DNA of 64,000 nucleotides, taken from Liolophura sinensis (lineage: Eukaryota; Mollusca; Polyplacophora; Chitonida; Chitonidae). The stretch spans positions 15,173,039 through 15,237,038 of the forward strand of contig NC_088297.1 in the NCBI RefSeq assembly GCF_032854445.1, in the 5' to 3' direction. The notes beneath the pieces were generated by a model. The model saw nothing but the letters and a program-made list of their open reading frames with translations, made no database searches and had not been told where the DNA came from. A program made the position numbers and the translations under genes. Shown here in pieces: positions 24,999 through 38,200 of the stretch; the first letter of the stretch is position 1, and each line of letters begins with the position of its first letter.

Positions 24999-25894
24999 GA
25001 GGTGGCCCTAGTGTAAAGCAGGACCTTCAGCCATTGTTATGTTGAAAGTGGAAGCACAACGTTGGTGATGTTACAGTTTCTCAGTTTCTAGCATAACATT
25101 ATACTGTCCTTCATGTGACGTCATCATAATGACCTGGGAAAGGAACTTTTGACGTCAACAAACGACGTCAGGGCCCTGCTGCCGGATGTTTGACAGATCC
25201 CCATTAAATATTGAATGTTGATGTCTATTTTCAAGAATTTCTAATTTTTATCTTCCTCAGTGTTAATCATTGAACTGAAAAATCCAGTTGGTCTGTTCTA
25301 CAAAGCATTTGTAGAACAAAGTGGGCCTTTAAATTCACTCTAAAACGGCTGCACACATCAATTTTTTGTGTGGACTGAAGAGAAAAGGACCCTTTCAATG
25401 ACTCATGCACATTTGAATCCATTTCAGACTAGTTCTTTTGCAGAAAGTCTGATGAAGAGTTGACTTTACTCTCTTCAAAATCATGGTGTGCATGTGCGAC
25501 ACATCGTTTGCATCCAAAATCATGGCTGGATCCTATTCATCCCCTTTAGGAAGCTTTGGGAAATTACAGAAAGCAGTCAATTACTAACCTCCCCAGCCTA
25601 TCCAATTACTCCTTTGCAGTGCTTACATTGTCCTAGAGCACCAGTCCAGAGTGATTAAATCCTGAGCTGTTTAACATCTCCACCTGCGTTAACCAGACAA
25701 AAATGACCGCCCATCATTTACGCCATCCAGGCTCCTGGGCCATGCCTTTATTTGGTGGTAAGGACCAGAAACAAGGATAACCAGGTATCTAGGATCATAA
25801 TAGGCCAAAAACAGTGGCCATTATGGGAAGTTGAAGTCAGTCCGGTGCTGCAGGACCCTGAATGCGGTAACTACCACTACACCAACTGGCATGC

Positions 25895-26158
25895 GGGGGC
25901 CTCCGTGGCTCAGTTGGTTAGCACGCTAGCACAGCGTAATGACCCAGGAGTCTCTCACCAATGCGGTCATTGCGAGTTCAAGCCCAGCTCATGCTGGCTT
26001 CCTCTCCGGCTGTAAGTGGAAAGGTCCACCAGCACCGGCTGATGATGGTGGTTTTCCCCTGGGCTCTGCGCGGTTTCCACCCACCATAATGCTGGCTGCC
26101 GTCGTATAAGTGAAATATTCTTGAGTAGGGCGTAAAACACCAATCAAATAAATAAATG
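25895..26158 (+). mobile_element. Meta-SINE-like copy, best-preserved full length
   Basis: Runs from ggggcctccgtggctcagtt (tRNA-like A box region: tggctcagttggttagcacg) through a B-box-like gagttcaagcc, the central blocks and the tail taaaacaccaatcaaataaa. This copy is a good type sequence for the family. It ends about 90 bp before the first coding exon of EEF1D. Confidence 0.9.
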
Positions 26159-26262
26159 AACCAGCTGGCATGCAATTTGAACAGCCAAGGTTCTGAATTT
26201 GACTGTTTGTGACTTGCTAAGTTATGGCTTTTTTTTTTTTTCTTACAGATTCCACCATAGTC

Positions 26263-29200
26263 ATGACGAACCATCCCTTGACGCAAGACAGTGTGTGGTT
26301 GAACCAGTCCAAGTTTGAGGATGCTGAGAGGGTGTACCAGGAGGCATTGGCAGGGACAGGAGGAGCACAAAGGGTGAGATATCTGTAGGGGTGATTCATT
26401 ATGCATTTGATCAAGACCGATCACATGTGGCACAATCACTCTCTGCTCCTGATCGGAAGATCTTTGTTCATGTCAAAGGCTACTGCTGCTTTTTTTTGCT
26501 TGTCGTTATGCAGATTAAAGTAACTTTATGGATGTGTATTAGTAATTTGTAAACGCCACCACACAGGCTTTTACTACATCGCATCATGCTATTTCTGCCT
26601 CCCTCCTCTGCCAAAAAAACACTGTTGCTTTTTGTTAACCTTATTCAACGTTTACCTTGCATCAAGGAAGTATACATTTTGGAAGGGACCTCTGTGGCCT
26701 GGTGGTTAACGTGCTTGCGCAGCACAGTGAACCAGGAGCTTCTTAACAATGCAGTCGCTGTCTGTCCAAAAGTCCATTTCATGCTAGCATCCTCTCAGGT
26801 CGTACATAGAAAGATCTACCAGTAACCTACAGATGGTCATGGGTTTCCCCCAAGCTTTGCTACGTTTCCTCCCACTATAATGCTGGCTGCCATCATATAA
26901 GGGAAATATTGTTGAGTACGGGGTAAAATGCCAGTCAAAATTAATTAGCGGCAAAAAAGTACTTAATGACAGATGGGAATTTCACTTGAGAACCATAAAA
27001 AGTATATTTTTCAAACATCCACCATACACATTCACAATGATGTATGTAAATGCAGGTGGTGAATTATTCTTTCCACTGGATAATTTCTGTACTTGACAAT
27101 GTAAGAGGACTACAAATAATTCCTTGTTACACATCTGGTGGTTAGAGCTACGTTTGCTCTTGCATGGTATTTAATTGGGAATGGAACTTGTGAAAACCTT
27201 GATGAACAGAACTGCAAAGAACACGGAGACGGTTGCATAATAGCAGCGCGGTTATTACCTCCCTTTACCCTTCTTGTCATTGGTAATAGCATTGTGAGTA
27301 GGAAGACAGTAACAAATCCGCCAGCTGTCATAAACCTTGTATTAAAGGCTGGTTTCGCCTGCTCAGATACAAAAGTGAAGACATTGGGCAAGCCTGATGT
27401 GTTGGGCCAGCAATAGCCCAAAGAAAACGGGTTTAATGTGACCCTATTAGATAAAAAAAAAAGATTGCTAGGGAATTCCTTTTTGGTTTTGGCGTTTAAA
27501 TGAAAAAGAAAGGGTTTTTAGAAAAATTGATTTTGAGAGAAAGTTGCCAATTCTTTCAAAATCCAAATGAAAACTATTTTTAGGGGCTTTTAATGGAGGG
27601 TTGGTCAGAAACAAAAATAATTTTATGATGGCCTAATGTGTACCTTTAGGCAAAGAAACCGGCCGGAAATATGAATCCTCAGAAGCTGGGGAAAAGACAG
27701 GCCAGTACAGAATCCTGTTTGTTTGTTCTGTAGAAATTGTTACATTTTTCTTCTTTTATGTGTTGTGTTCATGGTTTAAATTTAGACCTCAGTACATGCA
27801 TGGAGACTGTCCACTTCTGTCTCTTGTTGATGTTTTTTGTGTTCTGGTGTTGACGGCTTCTATGAGTACATGTACGTCTACTTTGTTATTTCTTTGTAGC
27901 TGTTCTGTTGTGTATTAACTCTGGGCTTTCTGAGTTGTAATGACAGCTGCATGAGTATGTCTCCACCTATTAATGATGAATGGAAGCTGTTCTTGATGTG
28001 ATAAGGTTACTTTGTCCAGTCATGAAGCTGATCAGATGAGTCCAGGGGCGATAAGTCTACCCCTGATGCAATACAGTTGTACCGACTTTTTTTTTTGTTT
28101 GTTTTAAGGTAGTTATCAGCTACCTGCAGCCTGATTCTTCAGTAAAATTTTTAACTGGTAAACCGTCTACTTTGGCTATAGTTTCTATTTTACTTCATTT
28201 AATTATCTGCTAGGCAACCGGCTACTTTTCCGACTCAAAATGCCCTGATGACATGAACAATTTTGCCGCGCCCTTGCTGCTGTTCCCTTTACATGGATTT
28301 AGATTGTTTTGTCATTTTGACAATTTGTATGTAGCTTCTGTGTTTCTTGTTAACCACAGTTTGTGGTAATGTTTCATCTATTGCAGTTGATCACAGTATT
28401 AAGTTGATCACAGTATTAAGTTGATCACAGACTTCATTTTTTCTTTGCTTACTTTTGTCCAGTTTCATCGTAATACAGGTAGAGTTAATTACGTATCGTG
28501 TGCAAATATAAAATCAGACACAGGATTTGATACTGTTTTAAGTATTTAAGGTAAAAAGTTGAATGAAGTTTATTCGGTGTAATTTGAAAAAAGGTTTTAC
28601 TCTTCACTGCCAATTATCCAATGCCTTTAAAGTCATATTGAAAATTATGAACTGAATACTGAAATACACATACATCATGTTCATGTTACACACTTCCTCA
28701 TGCACTGGTAATATGATTCTTTTTCAAAACATGTTTACCAGGTGTTTATTCATGCTTATTCAGAGGGCATTATTCTGTGTCGACATACAAAATTGTACTT
28801 TTTATGAACAAGCCGAATTGGCCAATACAGCGAATGTGGTTTTGTCTCTGATGTCAAATTCAATTGACCGGCCCCGATGGCACAGTTGGTAGAGCGTCTG
28901 CTTCAGGAGCGGTAGATCCAGGGTCAGTCCTGTGCCCGAGTCACACCTAGAACATTAAAGAGGAAGTTGTAACTTCCTCGCTTGGCATTCAGCATGGAGG
29001 GGATAGTGCAACAACTGGTTGACCCGTATCAGTATAATGGCTTGGGTGGGGCAGCTTACTTGCCTTCGTTAAGGTGTTTCAGTGAGGCAGCACTAGATAA
29101 AAAGAGCCTTGGAAATCTGTCCTGCAACAAGGAGACGCTTTACACGCACTCTAAGGATTCCCTCGTCGTCATATGACTGAAAATTATTCAGTACGACGGT

Positions 29201-32200
29201 GAACCCCAAGCACTCACTCACTCATTCACTCACTCAAATTCAGTTGTTGCATAAATCACTTTGAGAGTCGTATGTCATATATATAAAAATCTAAGGATTA
29301 AGGTACACATGTGTATACATACATATTGATATTCAGTATCTCTGTGTGTAATGTGACGTTTAAAATTTTGCACCAACATGGCATGAAAGGTACATGCACA
29401 AACTTGAGCTTTGCTACAAAAGACAACTCCTGTAATTTGTACGCATATACCCTCGCTGGGATGGTCGTGTGTCCCCCCCCCCCCTTCCCGGCTTTGCAGC
29501 TGGCTGCTGTCATATAAGTGAAATATTTATAAGTTTGGCTTAAACACCAATGAAATAAATAAATGAATCTCACACTGCTGCTTCAGCCAGTTCCACACAC
29601 GTGTATTGTCTTGCTTTAGTGATGTGTAGTTTTCTGTAGAAGACAACGTGTAAAACTTTGTCTATTCTGTTGCTGCCTGATTTAAAGCCATGGCATAACG
29701 TAATGCAGTTTCAGGTGCAAATTTTTGCAGTTCATAAAAGTGCCTGTGCAGTGCTTCCGAGAGCTTAATGTTTTGTTACTTTTCTATAATATATCCTCAC
29801 TGTGAGTGTATGTGTAAAAGAAGCCGCTCCCAAAGTCGGTATGCCACATTGACCTTGATTGCACATCTTAGTATACAACTGTTTCTCACTTTATTTACGT
29901 CAGCGCCCTTCTGGCTATTAATCAAAGCCGAATTAGCGACAGTGAAATTTTAAATGGCGGCTTCTTAGGTCCTGGGCTAACAGTTTTGATGTTTCCCTTT
30001 TGTATATTAAAGTCATCAGTAAGATTAATGCAGGGTATCATTTTGTTCTTTTTTTTTTTTTTAAATTTAAAAGTCTTTCTATCAGGATATCAGCTGTGAT
30101 GTTTCCCTTTAGTATAAATGATAATTCAGATTAAATTTATCTTGAGTGATTTTTTTCTCTTTTTCTTCAGAGAAGTAATTTAATAAACCTTATATCTGAA
30201 TACAGTTTTTCATTTTCCCTTCATGTGCATACATTTACATGTGCTTGTATACAGTCAATGAATTTAATATCCTGGTGTATGTTTGTAATGTTTTCTTTTC
30301 GTATAAATTATAATGGATATAAATCTACAATCTGGCATAGTTTTTTTTTCTGCTGCTGTCTTTCCCTGGGAATATAGGGTTTTCTCCTTTTTCTAGGGAG
30401 GTGGCCATGCCAGCAATCTTGTAAATGAAATTGTTCAAGCCCGCCAGAAAATACAAAAAGCCTTGACCACACCAGTGAGTAGATTAACTTACTTGTCGTT
30501 TTCTTGTTGTGCAGTCATTATTTTTTTCCATTGGGGTTTTTCATTTTCTGTGTTGTTGGGTTTCATTTCAAATATAGATAACAAGTTCAAAATAATAACA
30601 GTAATGTTATTGTTAAGTTATTATGGTAAACTGTATCTTCTATCTTAATTATTATACTGTCCATCTTGATTTAGAAATGGTGAATGATTCAGATCTGTGA
30701 TTGTCTTTCTGATTTGTCGTCTACACGGGGTAATGTTTATTTCATTGAGAGACCAAATATTTGTTTTATCTTTCGGCCTTCCTACTGTAAGGTACTTACT
30801 TGTACATATATCTGCTCAAATTTTTGCATGGAACTTCCCCTGTCTGTTTTATTTATTATTATTTTTTTTTTTTGTTTATAATTCATATTTCCTGCGATTG
30901 CACAATTGTGTCGTAAATGATTGACTTTTTAGTTTAATACACATTTTTGTAATACTGTGAAGAGATTTATATAGTTTTTGAAGGATTTTATAAATATAAT
31001 AGAAAATTTACTGAAATTATGTGACTTTGGAGAGAAACCTCTCTCTTATCTAAGTTATCTTTAAAGTTTAACGTAAAGTGATATCAGTAAAAGGCATGAC
31101 AAAGTAAAACTTGCAATTGAATAGTTACATGTAGATTAATTGAAGAACACTCTTTTTTTTGTTTTACGAAAACGAGTGCTATGCTATTCACATAATAATG
31201 TTTTCTTCTTAATTTTTAAAAGTCGTCTTGGCTACATGTATTTTCTCCCACAGTGCAACTTTTGGTAATTAGATCCCACCAAACATGTCAAGGGTTTAAG
31301 ATTCATGAAGAATTCACACATGTACATTCATCAAGAATATGTAGACTCCTTAATTTATCAAGGATTCATAGGTGTATATTCATCAAGAATACGTAGACTC
31401 CTGAATTCATGAAGAATTCACACATGTATATTCATCAAGAATATGTAGACTCCTGAATTCATCAAGAATTCACACATGTATATTCATCAAGAATATGTAG
31501 ACTCCTGAATTCATCAAGGATTCACACATGTATATTCATCAAGAATATGTAGACTGCTTAATTCATCAAGGATTCACACATGTACATTCATCAAGAATAT
31601 GTAGACTCCTTAATTTATCAAGGATTCATAGGTGTATATTCATCAAGAATACGTAGACTCCTGAATTCATGAAGAATTCACACATGTATATTCATCAAGA
31701 ATATGTAGACTGCTTAATTCATCAAGAATTCACACATGTATATTCATCAAGAATATGTAGACTCCTGAATTCATGAAGAATTCACACATGTATATTCATC
31801 AAGAATATGTAGACTGCTTAATTCATCAAGAATTCACACATGTATATTCATCAAGAATATGTAGATTGCTTAATTCATCAAGGATTCATATGTGCTTTAG
31901 CACACGTGTGTTTCTCTTTTTGACTGGGTATGTGCTCATCATACCCCTTTCTGAAGACCAGGAATGGGGGATTTCCACAGCTACACTCAACAAATTACTT
32001 GAACTTCAGAGCACTCCTAGATTTCATGATAAGAGTTCAAAGGCGTATGGGCGTGATTTCACACCTTCAAAACTGAAGGCCTTCTTTAGTCATTTATGGG
32101 TTAAACAGACTATTTTCATCAGGGATTTGTAAGTTCATTTGGGATTAACAGTTTCGTCATAGATTCACTGACTCCTCATGAAAGTGTAGATTCATCTTCT

Positions 32201-35200
32201 GAGGGATGGATGGGATCATGCGGAATTTGGATGCATGTATTCATGAGGAATTCGGATGCATGTATTCATGAGGAATTCGGATGCATGTATTCATGAGGAA
32301 TTGAATTCAGAATCTTGGATTTACCAGTCGTTTATGAAATTCCTGATGTTATGAATGGACTGAAACAGGGGGAATAAAAGGGGCTAATGGTATTAGTTGT
32401 TCACTTCGTTAGTTAGTTAACTTCAAACGCAATGACGGGCACAGCTTGAAGGTCCTAAACACTTGTTTAGTTGCCACATGAGTCAGTAAATCTACCAAAT
32501 TCACAAATACGTGTAAAATACATGTTTTTGATTGTACATGTTTTTGAACATCTTACGTTTAAAAAAAAACCTAACTTTAATTTTTTTTTCTTATTTTTTT
32601 CTTATATTTCTGTTCATTAGGGACCTTTTTTATCGCGCGTGTGGTGTGGGTGTGGGTGTTTTTTTTTTTGTACAACAGGAACATAACACACCTTTAATTT
32701 CATTATTATCCCTGTATTTGCAGGTGCTTTCCTACCAGGTAATTTCAGCCAATAAATGTGCTTTGTTATAATTTTCTGCCATGGATTGTAGCCCTGCATG
32801 TTGTCATATAAATATTTTTTCGGGTTGTTTTTTTTGCTGTGTGATTTCAAATTTATGTTTTTCCTTCATTGAAGAAATGGAAGTGTTTTCATGTTGTGGC
32901 TAGAGTGAAAATCCAGACAGAAAATCCAAATAGATGTTCAAGATATTTCATTAGGCTATGTTTACATTTTTATTTTTTTATTTTTTTATTTTTTATTCTT
33001 CTTCATGAGAGTTATGCATAGCTGTACAGCTGATTTAATTTCCTTGCAGCCTTTATAGTACAAATGTCCTGATTGTTGTACTTATTCACAACTATGTTGT
33101 ACATTGTTTAGCTGTCTTGTTTGCTTAGAATATTTCTCGACAGTCAATTATGGAAAACGCCCTAAAATTAGTCCACAAGAAAAACACATCAAATCAAACT
33201 TTATTTCATTACTCAACAGTAAAATTATTAAATTGCTACTCCCATTAAAATGAAGTCTGTGTAGAAATATTGAATTTATATTAGGAAATCTCATAGAACA
33301 CAAATAACACTATTTAACACATATATAACTTGAAAGTCCACGACGCACAAAATCTGCAGTAGTGTCAGTGAAATTCTCCTGGTATTACATGATAATATTC
33401 CTTTTGTGACATTGAGTCTGACAGGATGAGGGAAATGTGCTGGATTCATCAGTCAGGAGCATTTGAAAGTATGACGTCTTTTGTTATTTATTGATTTGAT
33501 TGGTGTTTTACGCCGTACTCAAGAATATTTCATTTATACAACGGCGGCCAGCATTATGGTGGATGGAAACCATGCAGAACGGAGGGAAAACCCACGACCA
33601 TCCGCAGGTTGCTGGCAGACCTTCCCACGTACGATGTCATTTGTGGCCATACATAATCGATGTTTAAAGCGAAGTGACGTTATCTCAGGCACAAGCAAAA
33701 TGGACAGGAAAGAGTTTTTTGCATATTATACTCTGAAACTTTCAATATTGGTTTTAATACTTTGCAATTTTTTTAACAATTAAGAACTGAATCTTAATAT
33801 TTATCTTTCATTTTATCTTTGCTTTCAAGACACAGACCTTTTGACACTGAAGTAGGTCTTGTATGTATGATATATTGGAACACGTGTGAAGTCCCTAAAA
33901 AGTTATTGGATTGTTTAAGAATGAATTAAATTTGTGGCTTTATTTCATCACCTAGCTTTTCCTTCCTTTTTTTTTTAATTCCTGGCTGTTAAAATGCATC
34001 AACCAACCATTAGTCCTTCTTTGTTGATTCCTAGTTTCACCTCAGTTGAATAAAAGTTCTACTGACTCTTAGTCACATGCTGTGATTTTGATAAATGTAT
34101 CATTTTAATAAAAAATAGTTCTCACCGGGTCTGTTTCTGGATCTGTGTGTGCAAAAATTTAAAGTAAAATGTATATCCTAATATCCAGTTTACATTTATA
34201 CATCGATCAGAAATGTCCTTAACATTGCTCTTTTGAAATGTTTAGTATTTATGATTTTTTCTGCAGCAAAGAACATATTTTAGATGCTAATAACTGGCCG
34301 TTTCAAGGGAGCTGTTCAATTAGTGGCAATGTTTATATCAGTAGATGTGGCTTCCCCTCCAGCCGTACGTGGGAAGGTTTGCCAGCAGCCTGCGGATGGT
34401 CATGGGTTTCCCCCAGGCTCTTCCCGGTTTCCTCCCACCATAATGCTGGCCGCCGTCGTATGAGTGAAATATTCTTGAATACAGTAGCTGACCATATATA
34501 GGAAGTAGCCAATGAAATCAACTTGTGCTGATGCTTATTGTTTGAAATTTAAATTTGTATGTAAATTAGACAGGACATACCTTACTGAAGCCTCTTTCAT
34601 AGAACTTTGTAAATCAATATTTTCGTCATATTTCTCGGAAATGATGTCTCCTTTATGGTGCTATAATCTTCAGGCAACTTCAGTTATGAAAAATTTACAA
34701 GAAATATGACCTAAGAAGTTTTGTGAAAGTGACCTCTGGAGTTCAATTTAATAAGCTAATATACGTGCATAAATTTAACCACTGTTGTTGTTGACTACTT
34801 AAACAGGGCCTCTGTTTTATCAATCTGTCAGCCCCATGCAGCAATCAGTAGGGTTGCCCTGGTTGCAGGTCTTGAGTTGAACTCTTACCTGTGATTACAG
34901 TTTGAAGTCGGTTGGGGAAGGAGGGGGGGGGGGGGGTGTCTGTGGTTCATTTGGTTTGCGCGCTAGCGCAATGTAATGGCCCAGGAGCCTCTCACCAATG
35001 TGGTTGCAGTGAGTTCAAGTCCAGCTCAGCTCATGCTGGCTTCCTCTGCGGCCATACGTGGGAATGTCTGCCAGCAACCTGCGAATGGTTGTGGGTTCCC
35101 CCCAGGCTCTGCCTGGTTTTCTCCCACCATAATGCTGGCTGCCGTCGTATAAGTGAAATATTCTTGAGTACAGCGTAAAACACCAATTAAATAGATAAAT

Positions 35201-38200
35201 AAATAAATAGTCCAAGCGTCAGGCAAATATGTACAGTAGCAATTGCCGCTGAAATTGCCCATTTTATGTTTGTGACTACAAATTTTAAGAAGTTACATGA
35301 TTAAAAATGGTGTGAGCGAATGACCTAACACATGGGCCATGACTTAAGTTTGCACATTTTTTTGCTGATTCTGCAAAAACTGTTTTCAAGGATTGTTTGC
35401 AAGGAAGGGTGATGTGTGCTAGCAAGATGTAAATGTCCGCAACAGAAGTGTTTTTTAAGACATTATTTTTCCTGTAAAAATGATATTTTTGTGTCATTTA
35501 CCGTAGACCGTGTTTCACTTAAAGTTTAGCATATTTCAAGTGATACGTGTTGCTTGGTACTGATTGAATCATCAACATGGTAGGGCCAATTTTTGTGTGA
35601 AGTTTTATTAATTTCTTAATAGATAAACTTAGATGTTGGTGAAAGTATCATTTTAAGGCCTTTGCATGGATGTGCTTTTGAAACTGCATTTTGACATATT
35701 TGATGTATTTATTTATTTGAGTGGTGTTTCCTGCCATACTCATGAATATTTGACTTATACGACAGCGGCCTGCATTATGGTGGGAGGAAACAGCGCAGAG
35801 CCAGGCGGAAACCCACGACCATCCGCAGGTTCCTGAAAGACCTTCCCACTTATGGCTGGCATTTTTACACACCAAACTTTTGAAATAAATGTTCATCATA
35901 TGCATATGGTACTGTATTTGACAATCTAGTAAATTACATGTATAAAAATCATATTTTTTGGAAGTTTTATTGACATGGTACATGTTCCAACCCACAGGGT
36001 GGTTCTGGAGGAGTCGATGGGGCTGTCCTGGATAGACTGTCATTGTTAGAGAAAGAAAACAAAGATTTGAAAAAAGGTGGGTAGCAATATTAGTTTTTGT
36101 AAAAATTTGCTAGAAAGTTAAACTAATAAAAAAAAGATTTCAAGAACATTGATAAAAAATCAGCTCAAGAACTACAAGTCTTGAACAAAATAGCAATCAG
36201 AAATGTTTTTTTTTTTAAATAAAATTTAAAAAATTACAACATGTTGTCAAGTGGAAGCAGAGCTTGAAGTTTTTCAGATGTTGAGGCATTTTGATGTACA
36301 CATAGTATAACTCCATGGCTCAGTTAGCACGCTAGCGCAGCGTAATGACCCAAGAGCCTCTCACCAGTGCGGTCACTGTGAGTTCAAGTCCAGCTCATGC
36401 TGGCTTTCTCTCCGGCCGTACCTGGGAAGGTCAGCAAGCAACCTGCAGATGGTCACTGGTTTCCACTGGGCTCTGCCCAGTTTCCATCCACCATAATTCT
36501 GACCGCCTTCATATAAGTGAAATATTCCTCAGTACGGCTTAAAACACCAATCAAATAAATAAATAAATAAATACAGCATAATGTGGATTGGAAATCGAAC
36601 ATACATATACCTGTATACAATAACAACAATAATAGTGCTGCCCTCATAACTGTTCCAAGCAGCAGATGAGACCGGGCACTGACCCGCACCCCTTTCTGCT
36701 CCACCTGGTAGCTAGACAGCCCCTACACACATGTAAATGGCACAAACCCAGTGCATGGGAGATGATGCCTTTCCCATCCCATTTTTGTTCTGAATGATGC
36801 ACACGCGTATAGAAGTGTTACTAAATATTCTCCAGTTTGGCATTAAATACCAATCAGTCTGTTAAATCTTCCCTGCAGTCACTCAAGACCTGAGAAATTT
36901 GGTGCTGAAATTGGAAGGCAGAGTTGTCTCCCTTGAGAAAGGGGCTGGTGTGGTCAGTGGCAGTACGACGACGACAACCAGCAAACCTGCAGCTGATGAT
37001 GATGATGATGAGGACGATGATTTTGATCCATTTGCTGATGATCCAGACGTAAGCAAATGTGCTTTGTGTATGTTGTAAATGATGCTAAAAATTATTCTCT
37101 AAACCCCCATAGTTCTCTCAGAATGCTTAAAAATATTGGTTGAAAAAGTTGAAGAATTAGGGTAGAACAGTGACTGACCCCTTGTGACTGAAGCGTTATT
37201 CTTGGTGCAGGGAATGATTGGAGAGGCTCATTAGGGGAGTTTCAGGTTCAAACTCTGTTGGCATTAAAGGTAACCACACAGTCTTACTGCATCATGTGAC
37301 TTGTGAAAAAAATATTACGCAACGTTTTCTTGACATTAATTGCCAGTCACCTGTCTCACTGAGTGCTGATATTTTCAGATACCAGGGGCTGATTACACAG
37401 ATCGAGTTTTGACTCAAGTCAAATTGAGGTCAATTTTACGTTAGAATAATACTCGTCTTGCGTAAAAAAATTTAACATAGAGGGTCGCCCAAAATTCAAA
37501 GTCAAAGTCTTTGTTTCCTCCCGGCTTTCTGGTTTCCTCCGCCCATACATGGGTGCCAAATGAACAAACACCAATGAAATAAGACTATTAATTTTAGAAG
37601 AAAAGTTTTATCAACATGTAAGTTTCAGAATGTTGGCCATTTAGATAAAGATTTGTTGTCCACCTGGAACAAAGTATACATCAATTTCAGGTTTCGTTTT
37701 ACGGACAACGAAATTCATTTCGTTTAGATCCAACAAATGCTGTTTTGTGTCTAAAATAAAGTTGAAAATATGCATAAATTGCACTGAAAGCTGGTAATTC
37801 ATTTGAAAAAAGCCTGAGGGTAATTCCTAGGAAATTTTGTAAACTAAAACTTGACAACTAAACAGTAAACTCATGAAAAACAGCAAAATCATAAAACATC
37901 AAGATTGGATTAAAAGAATGGATGAAAAATTTGTGTTGCCAAAGCCTGTGTGCGCCTGTGTGTATGTGTGTGTGTGTGCACAAGTGTATGTGTGTGTGCG
38001 CGTATGTATGCGTGTGTGTGCACGCGTGTGTGTGTGCGCACATGTGTGTGTGTGCACACGTGTATATGTTTGCGCACGCGCGTGTGTATGTGTGTGTGCG
38101 CGCGTGTGTATGTGCGCGCGTGTATGTGTGTGTGCGCGCGCATGTGTATGTGTGCGTAGGGCAAGTCGCAGACATGTAGTTTACAAGTAACAAGAGAGTT

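Noticed and set aside
25895-25990. True tRNA gene
   Set aside because: A- and B-box-like segments are present, but no complete cloverleaf is recognisable and the sequence continues into a SINE body. The same applies to 28869-28940.
27138-27416. 92-codon frame on the plus strand in an EEF1D intron
   Set aside because: Resembles no family I recognise, and the opposite strand is also open over the same stretch. No evidence for an exon.
31773-32132. 119-codon frame
   Set aside because: Its first half is the 52-bp minisatellite, and the rest shows no recognisable domain.
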